Assembly (NCBI GenBank): GCA_039028975.1
Contig: JBCCHB010000167.1
Coordinates: 1-34,718 of the forward strand
Direction: 5' to 3'
DNA from: JAHBNG01 sp039028975
GTDB taxonomy: Bacteria > Chloroflexota > Anaerolineae > Caldilineales > Caldilineaceae
Length of the DNA: 34,718 nucleotides
Under the pieces are notes generated by a model. It saw only the letters and a program-made list of their open reading frames with translations. It did not search any database and had not been told where the DNA came from. Shown in pieces: positions 16,218 through 25,082 of this stretch; position 1 is the first letter of the stretch; each line of letters begins with the position of its first letter. A program made the translations under genes and the position numbers.

Positions 16218-17036
16218 ATGGATATTCAATCCAGACCGCTTTCAGGGAACCTGGGTGTTGAAATTCTGAATGTGGATCTGGCCGAGATCGATGGCGCAAT
16301 CGCCGATGCTCTCCTAACAAACCTTCAACAACATGCGCTATTGCTCTTCCGCCGTCAATCACTTCACGATGAGGATATCCACCGACTGAGTGCAGCGTTT
16401 GGTCCAGTGGAGGAACCGCCCGCGGCCAAAGATAACCACAGCCCACGCTTCAAGTCGGTCATCTACCTGGGCAACATCAATAGCTTGGACGGTACCATGA
16501 TCCGCGGCAACTATATCGAAAATACAGATGGCCCCTGGCACTCGGATCAGGCGTATCGGCAGAATCCCGCAACCATCTCCACATTATTTTGTGTCATCTG
16601 CCCTGAATCCGGCGGTGGGACCAGCTTTAGCAGCACGCGGCTAGGATATGAATCGCTGCCGCCTGCGCTTCAGAAGCAGGTCGAGTCGCTGAAGGTTCGT
16701 TACCGACGAGTTGATTCCCAAGGGGCAACCATTGCCGAGGCTAGCCATGCCGCAGTTTTGACCAATCCCGTAAGTGGTGCTAAAACCCTCTATGTGGCCC
16801 CCAATGCTCAGGGATTTGATGGACTGGATGCAGCTGCGGCAGAAGTTCTCAAAAACAAGCTGCTCTCCCACCAGCTACAGCCTGAACATATCTACCAGCA
16901 TAAGTGGCGTATGGGCGATATGCTCATCTATGACAACGCCCAACTGCTGCACAAGCGGGATGCCTTTGAAGGGTATCGGTTTTTGAAAGCGACACGGCTC
17001 TATGCATCGCCGAAGCGGTTTGCGGTGCCAGACTAA
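16218..17036 (+). CDS. TauD/TfdA-family Fe(II)/2-oxoglutarate dioxygenase
   Basis: 272 residues; the ATG is preceded by GAGGAA. The iron facial triad is visible as His108-x-Asp110 (GPWHSDQAY) and distal His245 (QLLHKRDAF), with Arg260 in FLKATR placed to bind 2-oxoglutarate. The N-terminal segment ALLLFRRQSLHDEDIHRLSAAFGP is the usual family opening. Such enzymes oxidise sulfonates, aryloxyacids, carnitine precursors or other small acids. It heads a plus-strand series with a PhyH dioxygenase and an MttB-type methyltransferase, which points to breakdown of a methylated or otherwise substituted small compound. Substrate not determinable. Confidence 0.9.
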   Translation: MDIQSRPLSGNLGVEILNVDLAEIDGAIADALLTNLQQHALLLFRRQSLHDEDIHRLSAAFGPVEEPPAAKDNHSPRFKSVIYLGNINSLDGTMIRGNYIENTDGPWHSDQAYRQNPATISTLFCVICPESGGGTSFSSTRLGYESLPPALQKQVESLKVRYRRVDSQGATIAEASHAAVLTNPVSGAKTLYVAPNAQGFDGLDAAAAEVLKNKLLSHQLQPEHIYQHKWRMGDMLIYDNAQLLHKRDAFEGYRFLKATRLYASPKRFAVPD

Positions 17037-17382
17037 CCGCGAATTGATTTGATGCTTCATATTGTTGGCTAAAGGGGAAGGTTGAGGTGGATTGCACCGC
17101 TTGTTTTATGGCATCTAATTCGTGGGCTATCCCTAAAAAGGCTATATTTACATAGAAGAGTAGATCAAGATGTGAGTACATTTTTCCCCCGAAGCCTATC
17201 CCAAATGTGGTTGTGAGTCCCTGTGGTTCTATTAATTATGACGAACGGATAGGTGCCGAAGAAAGGAAATGTACTGCCAACAGGTGCCAATGGCCAGAGA
17301 TTCGAATCCACAGGCAGTTGACTACACGCGGCAGTTCCAACCAAATGTTAAACAATTGTTGAAGCAAACGGAGGAAACCATC
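17037..17382. other. intergenic region between the two dioxygenase genes
   Basis: 346 bases with no gene. The frame of the PhyH gene is open upstream to 17269, but the GGAGG before the ATG at 17383 marks the true start. The only structure noticed is a weak inverted pair CCTATCC (about 17196) and GGATAGG (about 17246), which faintly resembles the palindrome at 9729. Confidence 0.5.
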
Positions 17383-18228
17383 ATGCTTAAACTAACCGGT
17401 GCACAAAAACAACAATTCGACAGAGAGGGCTATCTCCATCTGGAAGGTGTGCTGACACCTGACGAGGTTGCGCTATACAGCAACGAGATCGACCGGGTCC
17501 GCCAGCTTCCCGGTTACGAACCAGACAAGAACCCAGAGATGCCCAGGGGCCACTATGCCTGGATGGACCACGCACCCGACTTGGACTCTGAAGGCTTTAT
17601 GGATCGACGTGATCTGACGCCTTACGGCGAGGCATTTATCGATTTGATCGACAAAGCTCCTGTCTTTGACTACATTGTCGACCTAATGGGGCCGAACATT
17701 CTTCTTAGTATGACCCAAGCCATTGTGCGGCCACCCAACCCCAACTTCCCCGGCTATACCCACACCGACGGCGGTGAATCCCTCCGTGACATTCGGGTCG
17801 GCGATGGCTGTCCCCCGATTGCCATGAAAGCCATGTTCCTCTTCACCGACGTCACCGAAGAGAATAGCGGCAACCTAACTGTCTTTCCCGGCAGTCATGT
17901 CAAGCAGATTCCGGTGGATCAAGAGCATATGATGACGCCCTATTCTAATGGTGCCAATCAATTGATGGGAAAAGCCGGCGACGTCTATCTCTTTACCCAC
18001 TCGCTCTGGCATGGTCCGGCCCAGAATCTGTCTAATATTAGCCGCAAGGTTTTGCTCTACAACTACTGTCAACTATGGGTCCGCTGTTACGACTTCCATG
18101 GCTCGCCAACGATCCCGACCCATTGCACACCCAAGCAGCGACGTCTGATGGGTGATATGGGCTACGACTTCCGCCCTGGCTCTTTCTTTTATGTTCCCAA
18201 AGATCAGGCCGAGGTTATGCTCAGTTAG
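17383..18228 (+). CDS. phytanoyl-CoA dioxygenase (PhyH) family protein
   Basis: 281 residues from the ATG at 17383, chosen because GGAGG lies eight bases before it and the family N-terminus (QQFDREGYLHLEGVLTPDEV) starts there. The iron ligands are His127-x-Asp129 (GYTHTDGGE) and His210 (SLWHGPAQN), with Arg221 for 2-oxoglutarate. MFLFTDVTEENSGNLTVFPG and GSHVKQ are hallmark PhyH strands. The family hydroxylates lipid-CoA, ectoine, alkylphosphonate and many secondary-metabolite substrates. It lies between the TauD-type gene and the MttB-type gene on the same strand, so a shared pathway is likely. The precise substrate is unknown. Confidence 0.9.
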   Translation: MLKLTGAQKQQFDREGYLHLEGVLTPDEVALYSNEIDRVRQLPGYEPDKNPEMPRGHYAWMDHAPDLDSEGFMDRRDLTPYGEAFIDLIDKAPVFDYIVDLMGPNILLSMTQAIVRPPNPNFPGYTHTDGGESLRDIRVGDGCPPIAMKAMFLFTDVTEENSGNLTVFPGSHVKQIPVDQEHMMTPYSNGANQLMGKAGDVYLFTHSLWHGPAQNLSNISRKVLLYNYCQLWVRCYDFHGSPTIPTHCTPKQRRLMGDMGYDFRPGSFFYVPKDQAEVMLS

Positions 18229-18345
18229 GCCATTCCACAGAATCGAATACCCATTTAGTTAGCACCCCTTCGTGCGGGTCGAACTGGCGCGAGGAGGTAC
18301 TAACGGAGAGGGTTATCGGTCGATATTTTGTAGCATAGCCTGGCA

Positions 18346-18431
18346 TTATACCGCGGTCGATTTGAAAACAGGTGTTTTCCGAAGTTCTACCAGAGTGACC
18401 AAACACCTGTTTTCAAACGGAGCTGAGTATA
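18346..18431. repeat. palindromic repeat R2, copy 2
   Basis: An 86-bp copy of R2 in the 242-base spacer between the PhyH and MttB-type genes. Arms of about 31 bp (TTTGAAAACAGGTGTTTT and complement at the core) make it a strong hairpin. It would interrupt or attenuate any common transcript. The preceding GCCTGGCAT echoes the right end of R1, hinting at the R1-R2 junction seen at 14779. Confidence 0.85.
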
Positions 18432-18470
18432 ACTGTCCACTTCTCGCTAACCGAAAGGTAAATCAGCCGT

Positions 18471-20012
18471 ATGTCTACCACCCGCCGACGGGAACGAACT
18501 GCCCGCCGCAAACAAACACACCCTTATCTTCAAATCCCTTATGAAAAGGAGATTCGGAATCATTGGTCACCCTACGAAATTGTGGACCAAGAACAGATCG
18601 ACGAAATCCATGATATGTCCATGCGGATTCTGGAAAACTCGGGCGTGCGCTTTCTGGACGAAGAGGCTATAGACCTATGGGAGAAGGCCGGGGCCAAGGT
18701 TGATCGCAAGGAGCAGCACGCTTGGATCGACCGTGGCTTGATTGAGGAATTGGTTGCCAAAGCACCGTCCAGCTTTACTTTTCGTGCCCGCAATCCTGAG
18801 CGCAGTCGGCTAATCGGCGGCAACAGCATCAACAACCTATCCGCGGCAGGCACCGTCTTTGCCCACGATCTCGATCAAGGGCGCCGGCCGGGGCAAAAGG
18901 CTGATTGGCTGATCTGCGCCAAGCTCATCCAATCCACCAATATGATACATTTAGGGCCGATCATGCCAGTTGTGATGCACGATGTACCGACCAATGAGAA
19001 GCATCTGGAAGAGTATCTCAATGGCACTTTCCTCTCCGACAAGCCACTCATGGGCATTGCTCACGGTCGGGTCATCCCAACGGATGTCGTTGAGATGGCC
19101 AAGCTTATTCATGGGGCGAATCTTAATCCGGAGGAAGGCCCAGTAACGGGTGGCGTTATCAATGTCAATAGCCCCCTAGTCTACGATGACCGCATGTTAG
19201 GGGGCATGATGACTCTGGCAGCGGCAGGTCAGTTTGTCGTTGTCACGCCTTTCATTTTGGCAGGTGCCATGAGCCCTGTAACCATGGCGGCGGCCATTGC
19301 CCAGCAGAACGCTGAAGCCCTAGCGGGGATTGCATTGCTTCAATTGGTACGGCCTGGTGCGCCGGTAGTCTACGGCGGCTTTACAACTAACGTAGATATG
19401 CGTAGCGGCTCACCTGCATTTGGTACGCCTGAGGGGGCGTGGGCATTCTTTGTTGGTGCCCAATTAGCTCGCCACTATGGGGTTCCGTACCGAGGGAGCG
19501 GTAGCCTCAACACAGCGAATATCCCAGATGGGCAGGCCATGTCCGAGTCCATGTGGTCGCTATGGCCTTGCATCCTATCTCATACGAATTTGATCTTCCA
19601 CGCCGCGGGCTGGCTCGAATCTGGGTTGGCCTTTGGCCTAGAGAAGTTCATCATGGATGTGGAAAACCTGGCCATGATGCAGTACATGCTTCATGGCCCT
19701 ACCTGGGAAGCTGAGGATTACGCGCTCGATGCCATCGAAGAAGTTGGACCTGCCGGTCACCACTTTGGCACGGGCCACACACAGGAGCGCTACCAAACCG
19801 CCTTTTATCCATCCTTTCTCCATGACCGCCGTAACTATGGCACCTGGATGGAAGCCGGGGGGGAGGATACGGCCCAACGGGCCAACCGCATCTGGAAGGC
19901 ACTCCTGGAGCGGTACGAGGAGCCGCCTCTCGACATTTCGATCAAAGAAGCATTGACGGAGTATGCGGAACGCCGCAAACAGGAGTTGGCAGGCGCTGCG
20001 CTTTATGATTAA
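18471..20012 (+). CDS. MttB-family (trimethylamine/glycine-betaine methyltransferase-like) protein
   Basis: 513 residues, a full-length COG5598 barrel protein. The N-terminal segment DQEQIDEIHDMSMRILENSGVRFLDEEAIDLWEKAG is the family signature, and the glycine-rich strands from residue 240 to 400 (VVYGGFTTNVDMRSG, YRGSGSLNTANIPDGQ) fit the TIM barrel. There is no in-frame amber codon, so it belongs to the non-pyrrolysine branch, whose characterised members demethylate glycine betaine, proline betaine or carnitine onto a corrinoid protein. No corrinoid protein (MttC-like) gene is in the window. It converges on the OsmC gene with only 13 bases between stops. Neighbouring dioxygenases and the cobamide-type Fe-S protein suggest a C1 or dehalogenation pathway. 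Confidence 0.8.
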   Translation: MSTTRRRERTARRKQTHPYLQIPYEKEIRNHWSPYEIVDQEQIDEIHDMSMRILENSGVRFLDEEAIDLWEKAGAKVDRKEQHAWIDRGLIEELVAKAPSSFTFRARNPERSRLIGGNSINNLSAAGTVFAHDLDQGRRPGQKADWLICAKLIQSTNMIHLGPIMPVVMHDVPTNEKHLEEYLNGTFLSDKPLMGIAHGRVIPTDVVEMAKLIHGANLNPEEGPVTGGVINVNSPLVYDDRMLGGMMTLAAAGQFVVVTPFILAGAMSPVTMAAAIAQQNAEALAGIALLQLVRPGAPVVYGGFTTNVDMRSGSPAFGTPEGAWAFFVGAQLARHYGVPYRGSGSLNTANIPDGQAMSESMWSLWPCILSHTNLIFHAAGWLESGLAFGLEKFIMDVENLAMMQYMLHGPTWEAEDYALDAIEEVGPAGHHFGTGHTQERYQTAFYPSFLHDRRNYGTWMEAGGEDTAQRANRIWKALLERYEEPPLDISIKEALTEYAERRKQELAGAALYD

Positions 20013-20025
20013 TAGGGTGCTATGG

Positions 20026-21240
20026 CTAGCTTGGGATCTTAATTGCCTCGCCATTTAGTTGGGCTGCAATATTGGTTGGGAAGATATCCCGCATGGCCGC
20101 GTGGAGAAAACAGGTTTGCTCTCCCATAGTTACCGTCTTCTGGGCCTCGGAATCGGTTTCATCTGCATCCAGATAGACGTGGGTATCGAAGATCGATGAC
20201 GAACCAGGGGTGTCCCCATTGCCTTCGATATACGAGTTGTCTTGGATGATCTGATAAGATTCCAGGTGGTATTTTTTAATGTGGGCATAGCGGCCCAACT
20301 GAGTCATATAACAGAAACCGACACCTGCTGAGAGATAGGCCAACGGCGGCGGCGTCTTTGCCCCGCCGGTCTCGCCATCACCCACATCGCACAAAAAGCG
20401 GAAGAGGCTGCCAATGGGCTTGACCACCTGTGTGGTTGCCTCCATCAGGGTACCGCCAAGCCAACGGGACGTTCCCATCACATGGAGCTGACGCTTCTGC
20501 GATTCTTGCAAACTGCTGGAGGCTCCCCCCTCTACGCCGTGGATAACCTCAGCTGCCTCTTGCTTGGTAATGATGTCGGCCATAAAGTTTGCAGCCTCAT
20601 CGGGCTGGACCTTTGCGTACATAGCTGCTAGGTCGCTACTATCGGGGCTGGCAATTGATGAAGCGGTTAGATCGGGAAGATCGAGCACTTGGTTGTTGTA
20701 GCGCAGGGCAAAGGTATTTTCCAGAAGATCACGCATAAGGGCATGGGCAGGTGAGCTCTGCTCTGCTTTGCGGATGATGCTGCCTATGGTCGCTTCATCC
20801 GCATCAGCTTCGATATTGATTTGAACCTCCACCGGAATCGCTCCGCCAGTCATGGTACCGCGCAGCGCCGAACCATCCATTGAGTAGCCGTTAACCTGTG
20901 AAAATTCTATTGCTTTGAGGGTTATGCTCTCAGCCTTGGCATGCTTCAAAATTTCAGCCATAAGTGAAAACTGCATTCCCGCCTGAAAGTGGCCCAGCGG
21001 GAAGGGCGCCAAATCGGTGCCGTTCAAATAGGGCCCTTCATCGCTGACTAGTCGCCAGGTTTCACCCGTCGAGAGTGCAACGACCGCCTCCTTTTGCATG
21101 CCACCAAAGGCGCGCACATAGGCACGCACATTTAGCGAAGGGACGCTTAACGAATTTGGTTGGTCAGCTTGCGGTGTAGTGCTTGTACCATCCGGTACTT
21201 GAAATACGAGTGGGTAGCCTGACCCTTCTATACTTGGCAT
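20026..21240 (-). CDS. tandem OsmC-domain protein
   Basis: 404 residues with two OsmC-like units, about 37-187 and about 250-402. OsmC/Ohr proteins reduce organic hydroperoxides through two cysteines. The second unit has both, Cys310 (GVGFCYMTQ) and Cys377 (EQTCFLH), in the expected helix positions. The first unit has Met-Gln-Phe-Ser and Ser-Ser-Pro at the matching places and no cysteine, so it seems to have lost the redox function and may act as a dimerisation or regulatory half. The family is usually about 140 residues and a homodimer, so this is an internal pseudo-dimer. It is last in the minus-strand series RR, MFS, Fe-S protein, OsmC and may guard against oxidants for the Fe-S enzyme. 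Confidence 0.75.
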   Translation of the reverse strand: MPSIEGSGYPLVFQVPDGTSTTPQADQPNSLSVPSLNVRAYVRAFGGMQKEAVVALSTGETWRLVSDEGPYLNGTDLAPFPLGHFQAGMQFSLMAEILKHAKAESITLKAIEFSQVNGYSMDGSALRGTMTGGAIPVEVQINIEADADEATIGSIIRKAEQSSPAHALMRDLLENTFALRYNNQVLDLPDLTASSIASPDSSDLAAMYAKVQPDEAANFMADIITKQEAAEVIHGVEGGASSSLQESQKRQLHVMGTSRWLGGTLMEATTQVVKPIGSLFRFLCDVGDGETGGAKTPPPLAYLSAGVGFCYMTQLGRYAHIKKYHLESYQIIQDNSYIEGNGDTPGSSSIFDTHVYLDADETDSEAQKTVTMGEQTCFLHAAMRDIFPTNIAAQLNGEAIKIPS

Positions 21241-21427
21241 AATGGTAAATCTCCTTATAAATTAATTGAAGCCAATACCAGATGCTGCACCTGTAATGGC
21301 AATGGGTTTTCCTTCCACAAGTTGGTCTCACTCTTGTGCATGGACCGTAGACAGCAATAGTAGTATGAGATTCTTCATTCCACTCGGGATGACAGTACGG
21401 TCTACTGTTCATGGATTTTTTGCAAGC

Positions 21428-22894
21428 TTATCCATCTGTTGCGTTTGCTGCTTGTTCCTTGATCTTCATGACTTCTGGGGCCAATGTCTTCTCGTGGGTA
21501 ACCTGCATAGTGGTATGGTGTTCACGAACAGGCCATACACCTTGAAAATCTGGGGCAGGCAGCGTCTCCGGCGGGTAGAGAGTGATCTTTTGGCGAGTAG
21601 GGATGTTGCGATCGGGCCGTAGTTGTCGGTCGTTAGTCTTTTTGGGTTGGGTCACTTTGCCATCGACTGTCTCCAGATCCCACCACCATTTCCAGGCCCA
21701 GTTGCGGTTGCCATATTCCATCAGATCATCAAACCAGATCAGGAAACGATGCGATGCCGGTACATTGACAGCCAGCCATAATCCAAAGCGATGGTGCAAT
21801 ACGTTGGGCTTATTGAAGGGGCAAACTTTTAAGCAACGACCGCAGGAAGAACCGTGAGGATTGGTGACCCGGTAGCGCGTGCAGGCTTCCACATCAGGCT
21901 TCCACAGTTCGTAGCCGTTGAACATGACCTTATCGCCAAAAGAGATGGCCGCGGGTGGGCACTCTTTGGCACACTTCATGCATTTGCTGCAATAATCCTG
22001 CAGCCCAAAATCGATGGGCTGGTCTACGGCCATGGGTAGGTTTGTGGTAACAACTGAAACTTTGAAGCGGGGACCGAGAAAGGGGTTGAGTACGACCTCA
22101 CCGATACGGCTCATCTCTCCCAGCCCAGCCAAAAGAACCAATGGCAGTTGAAGCACTTCGCTGCTGGCGCTAGTGTGGGCTTTGGCTTCATACCCAAGCT
22201 TGCGAATATATTCGGCAACCGAACAGCTCACATTGGAGCCTTTATGATAGGCACGCATACTGAGCAGCCCGCTAATCCAATCATCACCGCTAGCAGCCGC
22301 AGACGTTTCATACCCTTGGTCGCTCAGAATAACGATGGCATATTTATGGCGAGCATCGATGGGCTTGCCCGTTTTGTCATGGGAATACCAGACGTATTCT
22401 GGTGCTTCACAAATGCCTACTATGTCCGCGTCGAGGACGTAGCAGAGGCTCTTAAAGTGCTTGGCACGCTCCTCTAAATCATCAGGAATTGGGGCCTGTT
22501 CAGGAGCAACTTCGCCATCCTGTAGTGGAACTTGGTTAAATAGGATATCCCGCACCGCTTGGGACATCGGGTATTTGTTAACGAAGCGCTTCACACCCTC
22601 TTGAGGTTTGGGGCCTAGATCGCCATGCCCAGATCGAAAGAAAAAATTGGATCGTTCCGGCACTCGCGGCACTTCATCTCCATTGATTTTGGTTGTTGGC
22701 ACAGGCACCCGCCTAATCCGTTCCATTGGGAACTTCCCCAAATGTAAAGGGCGTTTGCGCCGAATGTATGCTCGTCTAATGGCTGCTAACATTTCGTTTC
22801 CCCCCCTTGGTAATAAATATAATCCAGCGATTTTCCAAATGTACTCTACCAAAGGAACCAGCAATGACCCAAACTGAATATCTTTACCGCTCAT
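21428..22894 (-). CDS. reductive-dehalogenase/QueG-like Fe-S cobamide protein
   Basis: About 488 residues from the ATG at 22894. Two ferredoxin-type clusters are clear: Cys302-x2-Cys305-x2-Cys308-x3-Cys312-Pro and Cys338-x12-Cys351-x2-Cys354-x3-Cys358-Pro, numbered from that start. Before them LLAGLGEMSRIGEVVLNPFLGPRFK matches the AGLGExGRxG...GPR region of RdhA proteins, which bind cobamide without the DxHxxG motif. There is no Tat signal; a hydrophobic stretch near residues 10-28 may be a membrane anchor, and an ATG at 22792 would omit it. Such cytoplasmic forms act as dehalogenases or as unknown reductases. It follows the MFS gene by about 22 bases, indicating an operon. Confidence 0.75.
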   Translation of the reverse strand: MSGKDIQFGSLLVPLVEYIWKIAGLYLLPRGGNEMLAAIRRAYIRRKRPLHLGKFPMERIRRVPVPTTKINGDEVPRVPERSNFFFRSGHGDLGPKPQEGVKRFVNKYPMSQAVRDILFNQVPLQDGEVAPEQAPIPDDLEERAKHFKSLCYVLDADIVGICEAPEYVWYSHDKTGKPIDARHKYAIVILSDQGYETSAAASGDDWISGLLSMRAYHKGSNVSCSVAEYIRKLGYEAKAHTSASSEVLQLPLVLLAGLGEMSRIGEVVLNPFLGPRFKVSVVTTNLPMAVDQPIDFGLQDYCSKCMKCAKECPPAAISFGDKVMFNGYELWKPDVEACTRYRVTNPHGSSCGRCLKVCPFNKPNVLHHRFGLWLAVNVPASHRFLIWFDDLMEYGNRNWAWKWWWDLETVDGKVTQPKKTNDRQLRPDRNIPTRQKITLYPPETLPAPDFQGVWPVREHHTTMQVTHEKTLAPEVMKIKEQAANATDG

Positions 22895-22916
22895 CTCCGA
22901 TTTGCAAAAACGAGCC

Positions 22917-24344
22917 CTAATCGTTTCCCAGACGAAATGCCGCAATTGCTCCTAGAAACCCCATGGCCGCAGTCAAAAGGAAGACGCGTGGATAGGCAAC
23001 GGCATGTGTAGCTTGGCTCAATGCCTGCTGCAAGACCACGCCGCCAAGCGTGGCGCCTACAATATTGCCACTAAAGCGGACCATACTATACAGGCCAGCC
23101 GCCGCTCCCGACTCCTCCTGCCCGATATGGCTCATAGAGGCGCGGTGCAAAACAGCCAGGGATAACCCCGCGACCATCCCATGGACAACTAAGCCCGCCC
23201 CCACAAAAACAATCGATGCACTAGCAGGCAGAAATGCAAAATAGACCATGGTCAGCCCCTGCATCCCTAACCCGGTAACGACAATGGCTCTACTGCCGAT
23301 GCGATCAGCAAAGCCGCTCGCTTGTCGCACGGTAATGAGGAGCGCGCCCGAGTGCAACGTCAGCAAAACGCCTAACCCTGCGGCGCCTAAGTTGTGAATA
23401 TCGGCCAAATAAAGCGGAATCAGAAAGCCAATGCCACTCATCATGAACATTCGCAGCCCTGCACAGAGTGAGGCAATGCCAAAATTGGCGCGACGGAAAA
23501 TACCAAAAGAGACAAGGGGAGCGCTGTATCGTTGCTCCCATAGCACAAAGGCGATTGTCCAGGATGTTGCGCCCAGGAGCAGGCGCCAGTCAGTGAGCGG
23601 TTCCCAGCCCGTAATTGGGCGGCTGGAAAAGAAGAACATAATCAGCGTGATAGCCAGCCCAAGGAGCACCATGCCAACCCAATCGAACGAACGCAGGAAC
23701 CCTTTGCGCAGCGGTGCCCGCATTACAGGAAACTGTACGTAGACGACATAGAGTGCTATCACCGAGGCCAGCAAATCTGGCACAAAGATGGCCCGCCAAT
23801 TCCACGTGTCAATCAAAAAGCCCGCCAACAGCGGTCCGATCATCGAGGTTGCGGGGCCAGTCGAGCTCCACGTCCCCATGGCTTTGCCCCGCTCGGCCAA
23901 AGGGAAGAGGTCGGTGATGATCGCAATACAGAGGGGGTTTACCCCAGCCGTACCGACCCCCTGAATAACACGTCCCACCATCATCACCTGGATAGTAGGT
24001 GCAACCATGCAGAGGGTTGTGCCAACAAAAAAGATTATGATGCCAATGATGAAGAGGCGGCGCTTACCCAAACCGTCGGCCATGCGTCCATAGAACGGCA
24101 TAAACATCATAAAGGGGAGGGTGTAAGCAGTAACGAGCCATGCGACTAGATCCGCTGGCGCAACAAAGGCATCCCGAATTTGGGGTAGCGCTACACCAAA
24201 CATGGATAAATTGAGTACAGTCATACCCATGGGGACCATTAGGCCAATGAGGAGACGCGTTGTGTTGAGGTTTCGTGTCTCGCCAGAATGTAGCTGATTG
24301 GGATCGAATGAAGCAGTTTGGGAGGGAGGTGAGGGGTCAGTCAC
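22917..24344 (-). CDS. MFS transporter, DHA2 (EmrB/QacA) family
   Basis: 475 residues starting at a GTG with AAGGAAG upstream. A polar N-terminus is followed by about 12-14 hydrophobic helices. The family signatures are DLVAWLVTAYTLPFMMFMPFYGRMADGLGKRR (motif A, G-x-x-x-D-x-x-G-R/K-R/K) in loop 2-3 and VIQGVGTAGVNPLCIAIITDLFP, motif C-like, in helices 4-5. DHA2 proteins are proton-coupled exporters of drugs or toxic organics. It sits between a LuxR-type response regulator and the RdhA-like gene on one strand, so it may expel a substrate or product of that pathway. The substrate cannot be read from the sequence. Confidence 0.9.
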   Translation of the reverse strand: MTDPSPPSQTASFDPNQLHSGETRNLNTTRLLIGLMVPMGMTVLNLSMFGVALPQIRDAFVAPADLVAWLVTAYTLPFMMFMPFYGRMADGLGKRRLFIIGIIIFFVGTTLCMVAPTIQVMMVGRVIQGVGTAGVNPLCIAIITDLFPLAERGKAMGTWSSTGPATSMIGPLLAGFLIDTWNWRAIFVPDLLASVIALYVVYVQFPVMRAPLRKGFLRSFDWVGMVLLGLAITLIMFFFSSRPITGWEPLTDWRLLLGATSWTIAFVLWEQRYSAPLVSFGIFRRANFGIASLCAGLRMFMMSGIGFLIPLYLADIHNLGAAGLGVLLTLHSGALLITVRQASGFADRIGSRAIVVTGLGMQGLTMVYFAFLPASASIVFVGAGLVVHGMVAGLSLAVLHRASMSHIGQEESGAAAGLYSMVRFSGNIVGATLGGVVLQQALSQATHAVAYPRVFLLTAAMGFLGAIAAFRLGND

Positions 24345-24398
24345 TGAGACTTCCTTTGGTGTTGTTTTGCACTCATCTGGTGGTCATTACACATTCCT

Positions 24399-25067
24399 CT
24401 ATTTCACCAATCCCAATCGGATCGCTTTAACCGCGGCCTGAGTTCGATCCGTAACTTCCAACTTCTGAAACAGCGTATGGATATAGCTCTTCACTGTGCT
24501 AGGGCTGATGATCAGCGACCTAGCGATGGCTTGGTTGGTCAGCCCTTCTACCATGAGACGTAACACGTCCATCTCTCGGGGCGTTAAGGGAACGGGCAAC
24601 TCCATGGTAATGGACTGTTCCGTTGGGGCATTGTTCAAATCGCGCAGGACGCTCTCCAGAAAGGCCTGATCCACTTGGGAAGTGCCACCAGCCACATTGC
24701 GTACGGTGGCAATCAGTTCCTCTTGAGACGCATCTTTTAGGATAAATCCAGCCGCCCCTTTGGCCAACGCCTGCAAGAGATAAGCGGTGTTGCGGTAGGT
24801 GGTGACCATGACAACCCGGGTGAGCAGTTGAGCCTCGTTAATTTTGGCCAAGGCTTCCAGCCCATCCATGCCCGGCATACTGATGTCCATGAGAACAACG
24901 TTGGGGGAGAGTTTCTTGATCTGTTCGATGGCGGCCACGCCGCTTTGGGCTTCCCCGACAATTCGGATGTCGGGCGCGTCCAACATGCTTCGCAACCCTT
25001 CGAGAACCATTTTGTGATCATCGACAATGAGGACGGATATCTCTTTTGTCGCTACGCGCTGCATCAT
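24399..25067 (-). CDS. NarL/LuxR-family response regulator
   Basis: 222 residues. The receiver has the acidic pair Asp16-Asp17 (IVDDH), the phospho-acceptor Asp61 (LMDISMPGMDG), Thr in MVTTY and Lys in FILKDAS. The C-terminal LuxR HTH (about 160-222: LTPREMDVLRLMVEGLTNQAIARSL...STVKSYIHTLFQKL) is complete. The ATG pair at 25067 follows an AGAGAG run. No histidine kinase is adjacent; the NarL-type kinase at 30080-31912 has the matching kind of dimerisation domain and could be its partner, or the partner may be elsewhere. It heads the MFS, RdhA-like, OsmC series and probably controls it. Confidence 0.9.
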   Translation of the reverse strand: MMQRVATKEISVLIVDDHKMVLEGLRSMLDAPDIRIVGEAQSGVAAIEQIKKLSPNVVLMDISMPGMDGLEALAKINEAQLLTRVVMVTTYRNTAYLLQALAKGAAGFILKDASQEELIATVRNVAGGTSQVDQAFLESVLRDLNNAPTEQSITMELPVPLTPREMDVLRLMVEGLTNQAIARSLIISPSTVKSYIHTLFQKLEVTDRTQAAVKAIRLGLVK

Positions 25068-25082
25068 CGTTGTTCTCTCTAA

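Noticed and set aside
17269..17382. Longer N-terminus for the PhyH protein
   Set aside because: The 38 extra residues do not match the family, and GGAGG precedes the ATG at 17383.
18471..20012. Pyrrolysine-containing trimethylamine methyltransferase
   Set aside because: The frame runs uninterrupted through 513 codons with no in-frame TAG, so it belongs to the non-pyrrolysine branch.
21241..21427. Another R1 copy in the OsmC/RdhA spacer
   Set aside because: Only short resemblance (AATACCAGATGC, GGGATGACAG); it does not align with the body of R1.
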